Source: Hazenella coriacea | GTDB taxonomy: Bacteria > Bacillota > Bacilli > Thermoactinomycetales > Thermoactinomycetaceae | Reading direction: 5' to 3' | Length of the DNA: 64,000 nucleotides | NCBI RefSeq assembly: GCF_004341825.1 | Contig: NZ_SMAG01000003.1 | Coordinates: 124,001 to 188,000, forward strand | Shown: one piece after another, positions 8,858-17,186 of the stretch | Numbering within the stretch: position 1 is the stretch's first letter | Layout of the letters: each line of letters starts with the position of its first letter | Position numbers and translations under genes: made by a program | The notes under the pieces: generated by a model | What the model was told of the DNA's origin: nothing | What the model saw: only the letters and a program-made list of their open reading frames with translations | The model's database searches: none

Positions 8858-8934
8858 CTTGCCCCTCCCGTGTACCAGACCTAATCATATTGTCACCCCG
8901 AACCAACAAAACATAACTGGAAGGCATTTCCGCA

Positions 8935-8965
8935 AAAAAGCTATCCCAATATGGGATAGCTTTTC
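8935..8965 (-). terminator. Terminator of the oppA-like gene
   Basis: Minus strand AAAAGCTATCCCA / TGGGATAGCTTTT with a two-base loop, followed by TTGCG. It lies 24 bases past the stop of the binding-protein gene. Confidence 0.85.
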
Positions 8966-8988
8966 AAATCATATGGCTTAGATAAACC

Positions 8989-10584
8989 TTACTGTTTATC
9001 TGCTTGTGAATAGTCACTAGGACCAACTGGATGACGTAAAATACCAGTGACTCCTTTTTGCTCCAAAGCTCCTGAATTGTAATAGTACAATGGGAACACA
9101 GGTGCTTCATCAAATAGGATTTTCTCTGCTTGGTGTAAATATTGATCTCTTTCTTCTACATTCCCTGTATTGGCTGCTTTTTTCATCAACTCATCATACT
9201 GTGGATGGCTCCAGCCGGTACGGTTCATGGAATGATTGGTTTGGAAACTCTCTAAATAATTATAAGCATCATTGTAATCAGCCAAGAAACTGGAAGTAGT
9301 CATGATGTAATTTTTGTTTCGTTGATCATCGAAATAGACTTTTTTCTCTTTGGCTTGAAGGGCTACATCAACACCTAAATTTTTACGGTACATTTCTTGA
9401 ATCGCTTCTGCCAAGGTTTTATTTTTGTCGCTGGAGTTACTATATAGTAGCGTGACTGGTGGAAGCTTAGCCCAACCTTCCTCTTGCATTCCTTCTGCTA
9501 ATAATTTTTTTGCTTCTTCAAACTGAGCCTCTTGGATTAAGCTTCCGCCTTTTTCTCTAAATTGGTTAGGTACAGATGGTGCTACATAAGCATAAGCTGG
9601 CTTTTCACCACCACCAACAATTCGTTCAGTAATTAATTTCCGATCAAGTGCAAGAGAAAATGCTTTACGTACTTTAGCATTAGTAAATGGTGCTTTTTGC
9701 ACGTTGAGACGGAAGAAAGAAAGTCCGTTTCCATCAGATGTTTTAATTTCTCCGCTTTTAATCAAAGACCCCACTAAATCGCTGGGTAATATCCCTTTCC
9801 CTACAACATCTAGTTCCTTCGTTTGGAAAAGAGAATAAACTGTTTTGCCATCAGAAACCATTGAGAATTGAATCCCACTTAATTTAACAAGATCTTTTTT
9901 ATGATAGTGATCGTTTTTAACTAATTTAACTCGGTCATCATGTTTCCATTCACTCATTTTAAAGGGACCATTACTTACATAAGTTGAAGCTTCATTGTAA
10001 AGATTTTTGTTTGATTCAGCTACTTTCTTGTTGATTGGGAAATAAACAGGGTAGGAAACCAATTGCAAGAAAGAAGGAGTTGGACGGGCTAATTTCACTT
10101 CTAGGGTGGACTCATCTAATGCTTTGACTTCTACTTGATCCACTTTACCCTTTCCCGTATTATACTCTTCTGCACCTTTAATGAAATATAAAAGGAAAGC
10201 TGGATCTGCAGCTTCTTGAGGATCAAGAACACGCTTCCAAGCGTACTCAAAATCATGAGCAGTTACAGGTTCACCGTTTGACCATTGGGTCTGGTTTAAT
10301 TTAAAAGTATAGGTCAATCCATCAGGACTCGTCTGTACTTCTTTAGCTACAGCGGGTTGAGGCTGATGGTTTTGGTCCAATTTCATTAAACCTTCAAATA
10401 AGGCATTGGTCACATCCAGAGAATCTTCATCAAATGCCTGTGCTGGGTCTAACGAAGAAGGCTCTCCACCTAAGTTAAGTTTGAGAACTTTTTCTGCTGA
10501 GTTACCGGCATCACTAGAACAGCCAGTTAAGATAGAACCAATCGTAAACAGCAAAATAAATGATAAGATCCACATTCTTTTCAT
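8989..10584 (-). CDS. oppA: Oligopeptide ABC transporter substrate-binding lipoprotein (OppA type)
   Basis: 531 residues of the SBP_bac_5 family. A lipoprotein signal peptide ends in the lipobox LTGCSSDAG (Cys22). Family landmarks follow: EPSSLDPAQAFD, NSNGPFKMSEWKHDD-like region near 200, FSLALDRKLI near 315, and the C-terminal APVFPLYYYN. It would capture peptides outside the membrane for an Opp permease. No permease or ATPase genes are adjacent, so it is an orphan binding protein using a transporter encoded elsewhere. Its own terminator suggests monocistronic expression. Confidence 0.9.
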   Translation of the reverse strand: MKRMWILSFILLFTIGSILTGCSSDAGNSAEKVLKLNLGGEPSSLDPAQAFDEDSLDVTNALFEGLMKLDQNHQPQPAVAKEVQTSPDGLTYTFKLNQTQWSNGEPVTAHDFEYAWKRVLDPQEAADPAFLLYFIKGAEEYNTGKGKVDQVEVKALDESTLEVKLARPTPSFLQLVSYPVYFPINKKVAESNKNLYNEASTYVSNGPFKMSEWKHDDRVKLVKNDHYHKKDLVKLSGIQFSMVSDGKTVYSLFQTKELDVVGKGILPSDLVGSLIKSGEIKTSDGNGLSFFRLNVQKAPFTNAKVRKAFSLALDRKLITERIVGGGEKPAYAYVAPSVPNQFREKGGSLIQEAQFEEAKKLLAEGMQEEGWAKLPPVTLLYSNSSDKNKTLAEAIQEMYRKNLGVDVALQAKEKKVYFDDQRNKNYIMTTSSFLADYNDAYNYLESFQTNHSMNRTGWSHPQYDELMKKAANTGNVEERDQYLHQAEKILFDEAPVFPLYYYNSGALEQKGVTGILRHPVGPSDYSQADKQ

Positions 10585-10745
10585 TATAGAACCCCCCCGA
10601 TCTCTTTCTGTCTGGGCTTGTTGTTAATCTCTTCTGATCTTACAACTGTTCCCATGACTAATTCATCTAACCCCAACTTTTTCGCTATCATCAAAAGTAA
10701 TTCCTGCAATTTAAATAAAAGTATTTTAAATGGAATAAATTACTT

Positions 10746-12086
10746 TTATTTAGAAAGATTATGATCATCTAACGAGGCAATTAATTCTCTAATCAAATAA
10801 TTACCCATCTCTGCACCGTGATCTTCTTTTATCAATCCATTAATCATGCACGAAAAAATGATCCGTACTTCTCCATGCTCATAAAGATATCCTGATAAGG
10901 TTTTTACACCGTTCACAGTTCCTGTTTTAGCTTTTAAATCCCAGCTGGAGGGTAATTCTAAATCACGATGCTCCAAAGTTCCTGATTTACCTAGCTGAGC
11001 TAAACTCTCTTGAAAAGTGAATGTATTAGGATGTTCTAACATATGTTCTAATAGCTTTCGGAGGGTGAGTGGAGAAGAAAAATTATACGTTGATAAACCT
11101 GACCCATCTACATATCTCCCAGGAAGCTTCAAATTCCAATGCTTACATACATCCTCAACAATTTTCACTCCTGCTTCCACTGATCCAACTCCATCCTGTT
11201 GAAGAGGTAATGTACGTAGTAACACCTCAGCAACTAGGTTACGACTATCTTGATTCACTAATTTTAAAACTTCAGCTAATGGTGGAGACTCATGGAAAAG
11301 GTGAATCGATGATGTTTCCAACAATTCTTGAGAAATAGGTTGAACGAAAAAAGAAACTTGTTCATCTATTTCAATCCCTGCATATTGACAAGCTGATCGA
11401 ATTGCTAAATAGAAAAACTCTGGACCCGATTCAACAGCTGCTTCCATTTCTTCCTCATCACGAGCGATAACTCCACAAGCTACATAATCATAACGATTTT
11501 CCGTTCGAACTAATGTATATTCAGTTTCATCAGAGGGACTCACCTCTAATCTAGATGCATCCAGCCGAGATTCAACAAAGGAAAACGGATTTTCTAATTG
11601 AATCCCCTCATCTTGAAAACTGATTTGAAAAGGGATCCGGTTCTCTTCTAGGTTTAACGCATGAATCGGGGCAGCAAATCCCATGACTAGATCATCCCAC
11701 ATCCAGCCTGTTCCCCACCGTTCAGATTGAAACAGAGAATCATCCAAGCAGATCCTGTCAATTTTTTTAACTCCACGTTCCTTTAGACATCTAACCATGT
11801 GACAGACATCATCCCAGGAGTAAACAGGATCTCCTCCACCTATAACCCAAAGCGTTTGATCCGAAACACCAAATTGAGTGGTCCAACGATAATCAGGGCC
11901 TAGCTGATCTAAAGCCACAGCTGAAGTCCACAACTTTTGATTGGAAGCAGGGATAAACCACTCATTATCCTGCCAAGCAAGTGATTTCCCCGTCTTTTGA
12001 TCAATAAGAGAGAGCCCCCATTTGGCCCCCTCTTCGCCTAAAGAGTCATGTAAATAATGAGTCACTTTGTGTATAAGTGAATTCAA
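10746..12086 (-). CDS. S13-family D-Ala-D-Ala carboxypeptidase/endopeptidase-like protein without signal peptide
   Basis: 446 residues. The penicillin-binding active-site triad is intact: SNQK at 48-51 (SxxK), SGLSTYN near 322 (SxN), and KTGTVNG near 390 (KTG). This is the DacB/DacC (PBP4) family that trims peptidoglycan stems outside the cell. No signal peptide precedes the catalytic domain: the protein starts at a TTG with AGGGAG upstream, and an in-frame stop codon lies immediately before that TTG. It is therefore either cytoplasmic or exported in an unusual way. GpsB is encoded just upstream with a 25-base gap, suggesting an operon. Confidence 0.85.
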   Translation of the reverse strand: MNSLIHKVTHYLHDSLGEEGAKWGLSLIDQKTGKSLAWQDNEWFIPASNQKLWTSAVALDQLGPDYRWTTQFGVSDQTLWVIGGGDPVYSWDDVCHMVRCLKERGVKKIDRICLDDSLFQSERWGTGWMWDDLVMGFAAPIHALNLEENRIPFQISFQDEGIQLENPFSFVESRLDASRLEVSPSDETEYTLVRTENRYDYVACGVIARDEEEMEAAVESGPEFFYLAIRSACQYAGIEIDEQVSFFVQPISQELLETSSIHLFHESPPLAEVLKLVNQDSRNLVAEVLLRTLPLQQDGVGSVEAGVKIVEDVCKHWNLKLPGRYVDGSGLSTYNFSSPLTLRKLLEHMLEHPNTFTFQESLAQLGKSGTLEHRDLELPSSWDLKAKTGTVNGVKTLSGYLYEHGEVRIIFSCMINGLIKEDHGAEMGNYLIRELIASLDDHNLSK

Positions 12087-12111
12087 TTACATCTCCCTCT
12101 TTTCAGTATTT

Positions 12112-12405
12112 TCAACGTCTAATGACTTGTTCCAATCGTTCTAATCGAATGAGTATTTCATGAATGACTTCCCCATAGTCATTGTCCGCAGAAACAGCTA
12201 CATTTCGATCCGTTGTACTTGCTCTATTTTGCTTTTCTAATTGCAACTGTTCTTTTAAATATTCGTTTTCTTGTAATACATCTTCATAACTTTTAATAAC
12301 CAAATCTAGAAATTCATTTACTTCTGCTACATCATAACCTCGAATTGACTGTTTAAAATCTTTATTAAAGATTTCCATCGGCGTTAACCGCTTCACTTTC
12401 AACAT
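12112..12405 (-). CDS. gpsB: Cell-division regulator GpsB (DivIVA domain protein)
   Basis: 97 residues, the size of GpsB. The N-terminal DivIVA domain reads LTPMEIFNKDFKQSIRGYDV then VNEFLDLVIKSYE. A coiled coil follows (about 35-65), then a variable linker and a short C-terminal helical trimerisation segment HEILIRLERLEQVIRR comparable to the B. subtilis C-terminus. GpsB bridges penicillin-binding proteins and divisome components at the septum. Here it precedes a penicillin-binding-family protein. DivIVA itself would be longer, so GpsB is preferred. Confidence 0.85.
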   Translation of the reverse strand: MLKVKRLTPMEIFNKDFKQSIRGYDVAEVNEFLDLVIKSYEDVLQENEYLKEQLQLEKQNRASTTDRNVAVSADNDYGEVIHEILIRLERLEQVIRR

Positions 12406-12471
12406 CTCCTTTTTTCCCTTCTATTTTCACATTATAACGAAAAACAGCTTCATCTCAAGACAGAAAAAAGA

Positions 12472-12529
12472 AAACATAGATCAAGTCTGTCTAGGCCATC
12501 AAAGCTTAGACTTATTCAGATCTATGTTT
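12472..12529 (-). terminator. Nested inverted repeat terminator of the yhcN-like gene
   Basis: Outer arms AAACATAGATC / GATCTATGTTT and inner arms AAGTCT / AGACTT around a 19-base loop. On the minus strand the stem is followed by TCTTTTTTCTG. It also lies in the leader region of gpsB. Confidence 0.7.
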
Positions 12530-12545
12530 CCTCAAATTCATAAGG

Positions 12546-13166
12546 TTACTTTGCCTCAGGAAAGGTACGGTTAATCACATTGGTAACGCCTTCAATAATT
12601 CCACCGATGGGTCTACCATTACGAAAATCATTTACATAACCGTTTAATTGCTTAACAAAATTGGGATTGGCAGATACAAAAACACGCTGGAGATTGGGAT
12701 CAACTGAACGAGCTTCATCTGCAATTTTTTGTTTAAAATCGTCAGTTAGCAAACCATCTTTCCCCATGTCTCTCGTTGTCACACCAATATAGGCATAGTT
12801 ACCTAAAACGACGGCTGCAGCAGTATCTACATTTTTCATATCTGCTACACGGTCAGCAATATCATCAGAGACTCGAAATCCTTTTGCCAAATTATTATTG
12901 GCTGTATTTCCTTGAGCATTTCTCATGGTATTTCCTAGATCTGTTTGAGCACGATCACCAGCATTCTTTGTTGGGAAAGCCTTCGTGTGATTATTCATCA
13001 CGTTGTTCTGATTGGCCAATCGATTTTGGTCTGTCACTCTAACTGTACGCAACCGATTTTGTCCAGTTCGATCCTGTGCTTGTCGATCCGTGTTCATGGT
13101 ACAGCCAACAACTGAAAAAACTAAACTGGAAGCAATAATTCCTTTGATCATGTTACTCCATAACAT
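12546..13166 (-). CDS. YhcN/YlaJ family sporulation lipoprotein
   Basis: 206 residues with a lipoprotein signal ending in VVGCTMNTD (lipobox Cys about residue 22). The middle is Asn/Gln/Arg rich and low complexity. The C-terminal domain contains ADRVADMKNVDTAAAVVLGN and RVFVSANPNFVKQL, typical of YhcN/YlaJ proteins found in the forespore or spore inner membrane, linked to germination and outgrowth. A strong GGGGGG ribosome binding site stands before the ATG at 13166. Monocistronic with its own terminator. Confidence 0.85.
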   Translation of the reverse strand: MLWSNMIKGIIASSLVFSVVGCTMNTDRQAQDRTGQNRLRTVRVTDQNRLANQNNVMNNHTKAFPTKNAGDRAQTDLGNTMRNAQGNTANNNLAKGFRVSDDIADRVADMKNVDTAAAVVLGNYAYIGVTTRDMGKDGLLTDDFKQKIADEARSVDPNLQRVFVSANPNFVKQLNGYVNDFRNGRPIGGIIEGVTNVINRTFPEAK

Positions 13167-13316
13167 AAGATGATTCCCCCCTTATTTGTGATTTCATAGT
13201 TAGTATGAAAAAACAAGACATAGTTATGTTAGGGGGTTTATGGAAAGGAAACACATCAAGTCATTTTAGGTGAAAATGGGTTCCTCACCTGTTTATGAAG
13301 CAACACTATATTATGT

Positions 13317-14006
13317 TTAATCTTCATTTCTCTGTAAGAAAAGTATAAAAATATATTGAAGTAACTCCAACAAAGCAACCAATGCACCTGCCACATAAGT
13401 AAACGCTGCAGAGTTAAGTACACGATTCACACCCATCTCCTCATCATGACCACGAATAAAACCTTCAGCTACCATGATTTTTTTCGCACGTGAACTTGCA
13501 TTAAATTCCACGGGAAGTGTAACAAGGTGAAATAGAACTGCTACTGAGAAAAAAATGATTCCCAAAAATAGAAGCCCTGTCGCCTTGAAAAAAATACCTG
13601 CCAGTAAGAGAAACGGGGCGGTTCCTGAGGTAAGATTTAAAATCGGAACCATCCGATGTCTAAGTACAAGTGCACCATATTGTTGTTGGTGTTGAATCGC
13701 ATGACCACATTCATGAGCCGCTACAGAGATGGAAGCAATGGAATCTGAAGCATAAACAGACTGAGATAGACGAACAGCTGGAGCCGTTGGATCATAATGG
13801 TCAGAAAGTCTTCCAGGAACCATTTCTACGGGAACATGATATAAACCATTCCGATCCAGGATCAACCGAGCCACCTCAGCTCCTGTAAAGCCCGAAGAAG
13901 CTCTCACTGTTGACCAACGTTGAAAATTCCCCTTCACCTTCATTTGTGCCCAGAGGGTGATAATTAATCCGACAATTGAAACACTAATAAATATGAGATT
14001 CAACAA
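13317..14006 (-). CDS. yugP: Neutral zinc metallopeptidase, YugP family
   Basis: 229 residues. The zinc-binding HExxH motif appears as VAAHECGHAIQHQQQYG (about 96-112). Preceding YDPTAPAVRLSQSVYASDSI and following hydrophobic segments (about 118-175 and 205-225) match the YugP family of membrane-bound zinc peptidases. An N-terminal hydrophobic segment (LIFISVSIVGLIITLWA) anchors it. Role unknown; B. subtilis YugP is likewise uncharacterised. Divergent from the antiporter gene at 14300. Confidence 0.88.
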   Translation of the reverse strand: MLNLIFISVSIVGLIITLWAQMKVKGNFQRWSTVRASSGFTGAEVARLILDRNGLYHVPVEMVPGRLSDHYDPTAPAVRLSQSVYASDSIASISVAAHECGHAIQHQQQYGALVLRHRMVPILNLTSGTAPFLLLAGIFFKATGLLFLGIIFFSVAVLFHLVTLPVEFNASSRAKKIMVAEGFIRGHDEEMGVNRVLNSAAFTYVAGALVALLELLQYIFILFLQRNED

Positions 14007-14086
14007 TCTTAATCCTCCTCTCCTTTATACAATACCCCAATATTCACCACATCTATCTAGATGTCTATTATTACCATACATAGATC

Positions 14087-14114
14087 GTACTTCGATCTAT
14101 ATAGATCGAAGTAC
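14087..14114. promoter_or_regulatory. Perfect 28-bp palindrome between yugP and the antiporter gene, candidate operator
   Basis: The left arm GTACTTCGATCTAT is followed without spacer by its exact reverse complement. No U-tract follows on either strand, so it is not a terminator. It sits between two divergent start codons (14006 and 14300), where a shared regulator would bind. A second near-palindrome ACATCTAT/CTAGATGT lies just to the left at 14050-14065. Confidence 0.6.
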
Positions 14115-14172
14115 TAGATGAAAGTGAATAATTTGTGACATCTATATAAATGACACCATTTTTTTTAGGGGA

Positions 14173-14195
14173 GACTAAAAGTAGTCTGTTATAAT
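14173..14195 (+). promoter_or_regulatory. Extended -10 promoter of the antiporter gene with overlapping inverted repeat
   Basis: TGTTATAAT at 14187-14195 is a perfect extended -10 element; no good -35 is visible. Directly upstream GACTA-AAAG-TAGTC (14173-14186) forms a small inverted repeat that could be an operator. Distance to the ATG is about 105 bases. Confidence 0.5.
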
Positions 14196-14299
14196 TAACA
14201 CTGTTACATAGTGATCGGACTTTTATTCTAAAACAGTTGTGATTCAAGTGAATAGTTAGATTTTACCGATCCATACATATCATCTAAAGGAGGAAGCAA

Positions 14300-15517
14300 A
14301 TGGATTTTTTGAACCAACTTGTAGACACAGAAACATTAAAGAACTTCAGCTTCTTGTATGAATTGGTTATCATTTTATTCTTTGTAAAACTTGCAGGCCA
14401 TCTTAGTAAAAAACTAGGTCAACCTGCTGTAATGGGAGAGCTATTGGTAGGGGTTATCTTGGGACCCATGGTATTGGGATGGCTTCACCAAACGGATTTC
14501 ATTAAAGAATTAGCTGAAATTGGTGTAATCCTGTTAATGTTTATTGCAGGATTAGAAACGGATATTAATGAATTTAAAAAAACGGCTTATGGTTCGTCAT
14601 TAGTAGCACTGAGTGGTGTTCTTTTTCCCTTTTTAGGTGGTTTAGGGATCGGATTGCTGTTCAGTTATAATCTTTCCACCTCCCTATTTATAGGTACACT
14701 TCTAGTTGCCACAAGTGTTAGTATCTCCGTTCAAACTCTCCGTGAACTCGGGAAACTACAATCCAAAGAAGGCGTTACTATTCTGGGTGCGGCAGTACTT
14801 GACGATGTATTGGGCATTATTATCTTATCTCTAGTGGTAGGATTTGCAGCTGGTGGTGCAGGTGGCGGTAGTGTACTAAGTATTGTTATTTTACTAGCTA
14901 AAATCTTAGCCTTCTTTATCCTGGTTTTTGTCTTAGGGAAGTATGTCATCCCACGCGTATTTAAGTGGGCTTCAAACTTAATTACTACAGAAGTTATTTT
15001 AACGTTTGGCCTTATTACCGCTCTCGGTTTTGCCTACATGTCTGAAATGTTCGGTTTGGCAGGAATCGTAGGTGCTTATTTCGCAGGTCTCATGTTGAGC
15101 TTAACTAAATATAAACATGAAGTATTTGAAAAGGTGGAAACGATTTCTTTTTCATTCTTTGTTCCAGTCTTCTTCGTAAGTATTGGTTTAGCCGCCAATT
15201 TTGGGAAAGTTGATTCTACGATGTTATTCCATATTGCGATCTTGACCATCGTTGCTGTGGCAACCAAATTATTAGGAGGCGCATTAGGAGCCCGCCTAGG
15301 TGGTTTTGATAAACGTAGCTCTATGGGAATTGGTGCTGGGATGATTGCTCGTGGAGAAGTAGGTTTAATTGTTGCCAAAATTGGGCAGGATAAAGGGTTA
15401 ATCAATGATGAATTGTTCGCTGCCACGATTGTCATTGTTTTGGTTACAACCCTAGTTACTCCCCCCTTACTCAAAGCTTTCTTTTCAAAGAAAAAAGAAA
15501 CCAATCCTTCTGTTTAA
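14300..15517 (+). CDS. CPA2-family cation:proton antiporter (NapA/GerN-like)
   Basis: 405 residues with 12-13 hydrophobic segments and no TrkA-N/RCK domain at the C-terminus. Family features: KLGQPAVMGELLVGVILGP (about 37-55), LLMFIAGLETD (about 80-90), and VLDDVLGIIILS with the paired Asp residues near 166-168 typical of electrogenic CPA2 antiporters. Length and sequence style match Enterococcus NapA and Bacillus GerN, which exchange Na+ (or K+) for protons; GerN acts in germination. AAAGGAGG stands eight bases before the ATG. Which ion is carried is not readable. Confidence 0.88.
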   Translation: MDFLNQLVDTETLKNFSFLYELVIILFFVKLAGHLSKKLGQPAVMGELLVGVILGPMVLGWLHQTDFIKELAEIGVILLMFIAGLETDINEFKKTAYGSSLVALSGVLFPFLGGLGIGLLFSYNLSTSLFIGTLLVATSVSISVQTLRELGKLQSKEGVTILGAAVLDDVLGIIILSLVVGFAAGGAGGGSVLSIVILLAKILAFFILVFVLGKYVIPRVFKWASNLITTEVILTFGLITALGFAYMSEMFGLAGIVGAYFAGLMLSLTKYKHEVFEKVETISFSFFVPVFFVSIGLAANFGKVDSTMLFHIAILTIVAVATKLLGGALGARLGGFDKRSSMGIGAGMIARGEVGLIVAKIGQDKGLINDELFAATIVIVLVTTLVTPPLLKAFFSKKKETNPSV

Positions 15518-15522
15518 TAGAA

Positions 15523-15554
15523 ACGAGCGTCTTTAATCGAAAAGACGCTCGTTA
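15523..15554. terminator. Terminator downstream of the antiporter gene
   Basis: Inverted repeat AACGAGCGTCTTT / AAAGACGCTCGTT with a six-base loop, between converging genes. Confidence 0.85.
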
Positions 15555-15573
15555 TCATTTACAGTTTCTATTT

Positions 15574-15864
15574 TTAAGAAGGTTGATCTTCTGTCTTATC
15601 TAGCTTTCTAAGTTCTTCCAACATGTTAGACAACCGATCAAAAGGAATTCCCTTTTCATTTCTAGCAGATACCAAAAGTGTCACATCTGGACTAAATGTA
15701 GGTACATGCTCCTTCACCTCTACTTCTGTCTCTCCAAACATTTTACGATAGACATGTTGATCACCTAGCTTCTTCCACCCATTTTTCAACATTTCCTCTT
15801 CATACAACTCATAATCTTCTTCTTCGATTCGCATTTGAATACTAGTAATTTTCAAGTGAAACAC
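15574..15864 (-). CDS. Hypothetical protein, 96 residues
   Basis: Not recognised. Small soluble protein, acidic, with a predicted beta-alpha start (LKITSIQMRIEEEDYELYEE), a conserved-looking GWKKLGDQHVYRKMF core and a charged C-terminal helix. It lies 14 bases downstream of the rodA-like gene stop in reverse sense, meaning it precedes nothing on its strand; the rodA-like gene is upstream (stop at 15879), so both may be one transcript. Overlap with the terminator of the convergent antiporter gene is minimal. Confidence 0.6.
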   Translation of the reverse strand: MFHLKITSIQMRIEEEDYELYEEEMLKNGWKKLGDQHVYRKMFGETEVEVKEHVPTFSPDVTLLVSARNEKGIPFDRLSNMLEELRKLDKTEDQPS

Positions 15865-15878
15865 TCCTTATTTATCTA

Positions 15879-17021
15879 TTAAAAAATAAGCCCCCGCTGT
15901 TGATGAATTCCTACATTTAATACAAATCCAATTCCAATCATTTGAGTCACTAGTGAGCTTCCTCCATAACTAATAAACGGCAAAGGTAAACCAGTAATCG
16001 GTAACAACCCTACCGTCATCCCAATATTTTGGATGACTTGAAATGAAATCATACCAATCACACCTGTCACCACAAATCTTTGAAAGGGGTCCTCTGCATG
16101 AAAAGCAATCATTATCATACGATAAATCATGAGTAAAAACAAAACGATAACTAGACTAGCTCCTAAAAAACCAAATTCTTCAGCAAAAACAGCAAAAATA
16201 AAGTCATTATGCGGCTCTGGAATCCAGTTGCCCTGTACTTGAGTTCCTTGATGCCACCCTTTTCCTAAGAACGAGCCTGAGCCAATTCCAATCTTCGCTT
16301 GTGTGAGTTGGTATCCTGCCCCTGTCGGATCTGCCGCAGGATTGACGAAGGTCTCAATCCTCTTAATTTGATGATCCTTTAAGATGATCTGTAAAAATGG
16401 GTGATCTGTAAAATAAAGAGTAAAGACACTCCCTACGGACAAGACAAGAGTTAGAATTCCTGTTAAAAACCATCGCCGTGGCATCCCCGCAATCCAACAC
16501 ATACTCACAGTAATCGCAATAAAAACCAATGCAGTTCCCAGATCAGGTTGTGATAAAATAATCAAAAAAGGAATCACTAATAAGATGAAAAGCTTTCCCA
16601 AATCACGTAGACGTTCACCATAAAATCCTGATCGTTCGGCTAACACTTTACCAAAAAGTAATATAAAGATCAGTTTCATCAGCTCGGATGGTTGCAACTG
16701 AAATGACCCTATGCGAATCCATTGTTGAGCCCCTTTCACTTTTACACCCAACCCTGGAACGAAGACAAGAATGAGAAGCAAAATTCCTACTATATACAGT
16801 AGGTATAGAAATCTCCCTTGCGACAAAATTTTTAAGTCAAACAGGAGAAAGCTTAACATACATAGAAAACCCAATATGTACCAACCAATTTGTTTTTCAA
16901 CATAAGAAGAATCACTGGTGTAAGTTGCGCTTGAAATGGCTACAATGCTTATAGATCCAAGGATAAAGAGAATGAGGATCAACATAAAGTCTAGATGCAT
17001 CAGACGCTTACTTGGCTTCAT
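15879..17021 (-). CDS. rodA: SEDS-family peptidoglycan polymerase, RodA-like
   Basis: 380 residues from the ATG at 17021, chosen because TTAGGGG lies eight bases upstream and the product then starts MKPSKRLMHLD like other RodA proteins; an in-frame GTG/ATG farther up (17066) lacks a site. About ten membrane segments. SEDS landmarks: VKGAQQWIRIGSFQLQPSE (about 110), the catalytic-loop region GNWIPEPHNDFIFAVFAEE (about 275) and LPFISYGGSSLV near the end. RodA polymerises glycan strands with a class B PBP during elongation. Divergent from a second SEDS gene. Confidence 0.85.
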   Translation of the reverse strand: MKPSKRLMHLDFMLILILFILGSISIVAISSATYTSDSSYVEKQIGWYILGFLCMLSFLLFDLKILSQGRFLYLLYIVGILLLILVFVPGLGVKVKGAQQWIRIGSFQLQPSELMKLIFILLFGKVLAERSGFYGERLRDLGKLFILLVIPFLIILSQPDLGTALVFIAITVSMCWIAGMPRRWFLTGILTLVLSVGSVFTLYFTDHPFLQIILKDHQIKRIETFVNPAADPTGAGYQLTQAKIGIGSGSFLGKGWHQGTQVQGNWIPEPHNDFIFAVFAEEFGFLGASLVIVLFLLMIYRMIMIAFHAEDPFQRFVVTGVIGMISFQVIQNIGMTVGLLPITGLPLPFISYGGSSLVTQMIGIGFVLNVGIHQQRGLIF

Positions 17022-17186
17022 CTTCTTAACCCCTAATCTCCCATTACTTTTACAAAAGCTAATCAATAAGTCAATCGCTCAACTGATATATGTAAATGCT
17101 TTAATTTGATGGATCAATCTTATGGATCAGAACCAAGTCTATATGGCTTATATAGAGATCATTTTCTTTAAAAGGAGTTTTTCATC

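Noticed and set aside
15076-15504. 142-codon open frame on the minus strand
   Set aside because: Antisense shadow of the antiporter gene, with no start signal or homology.
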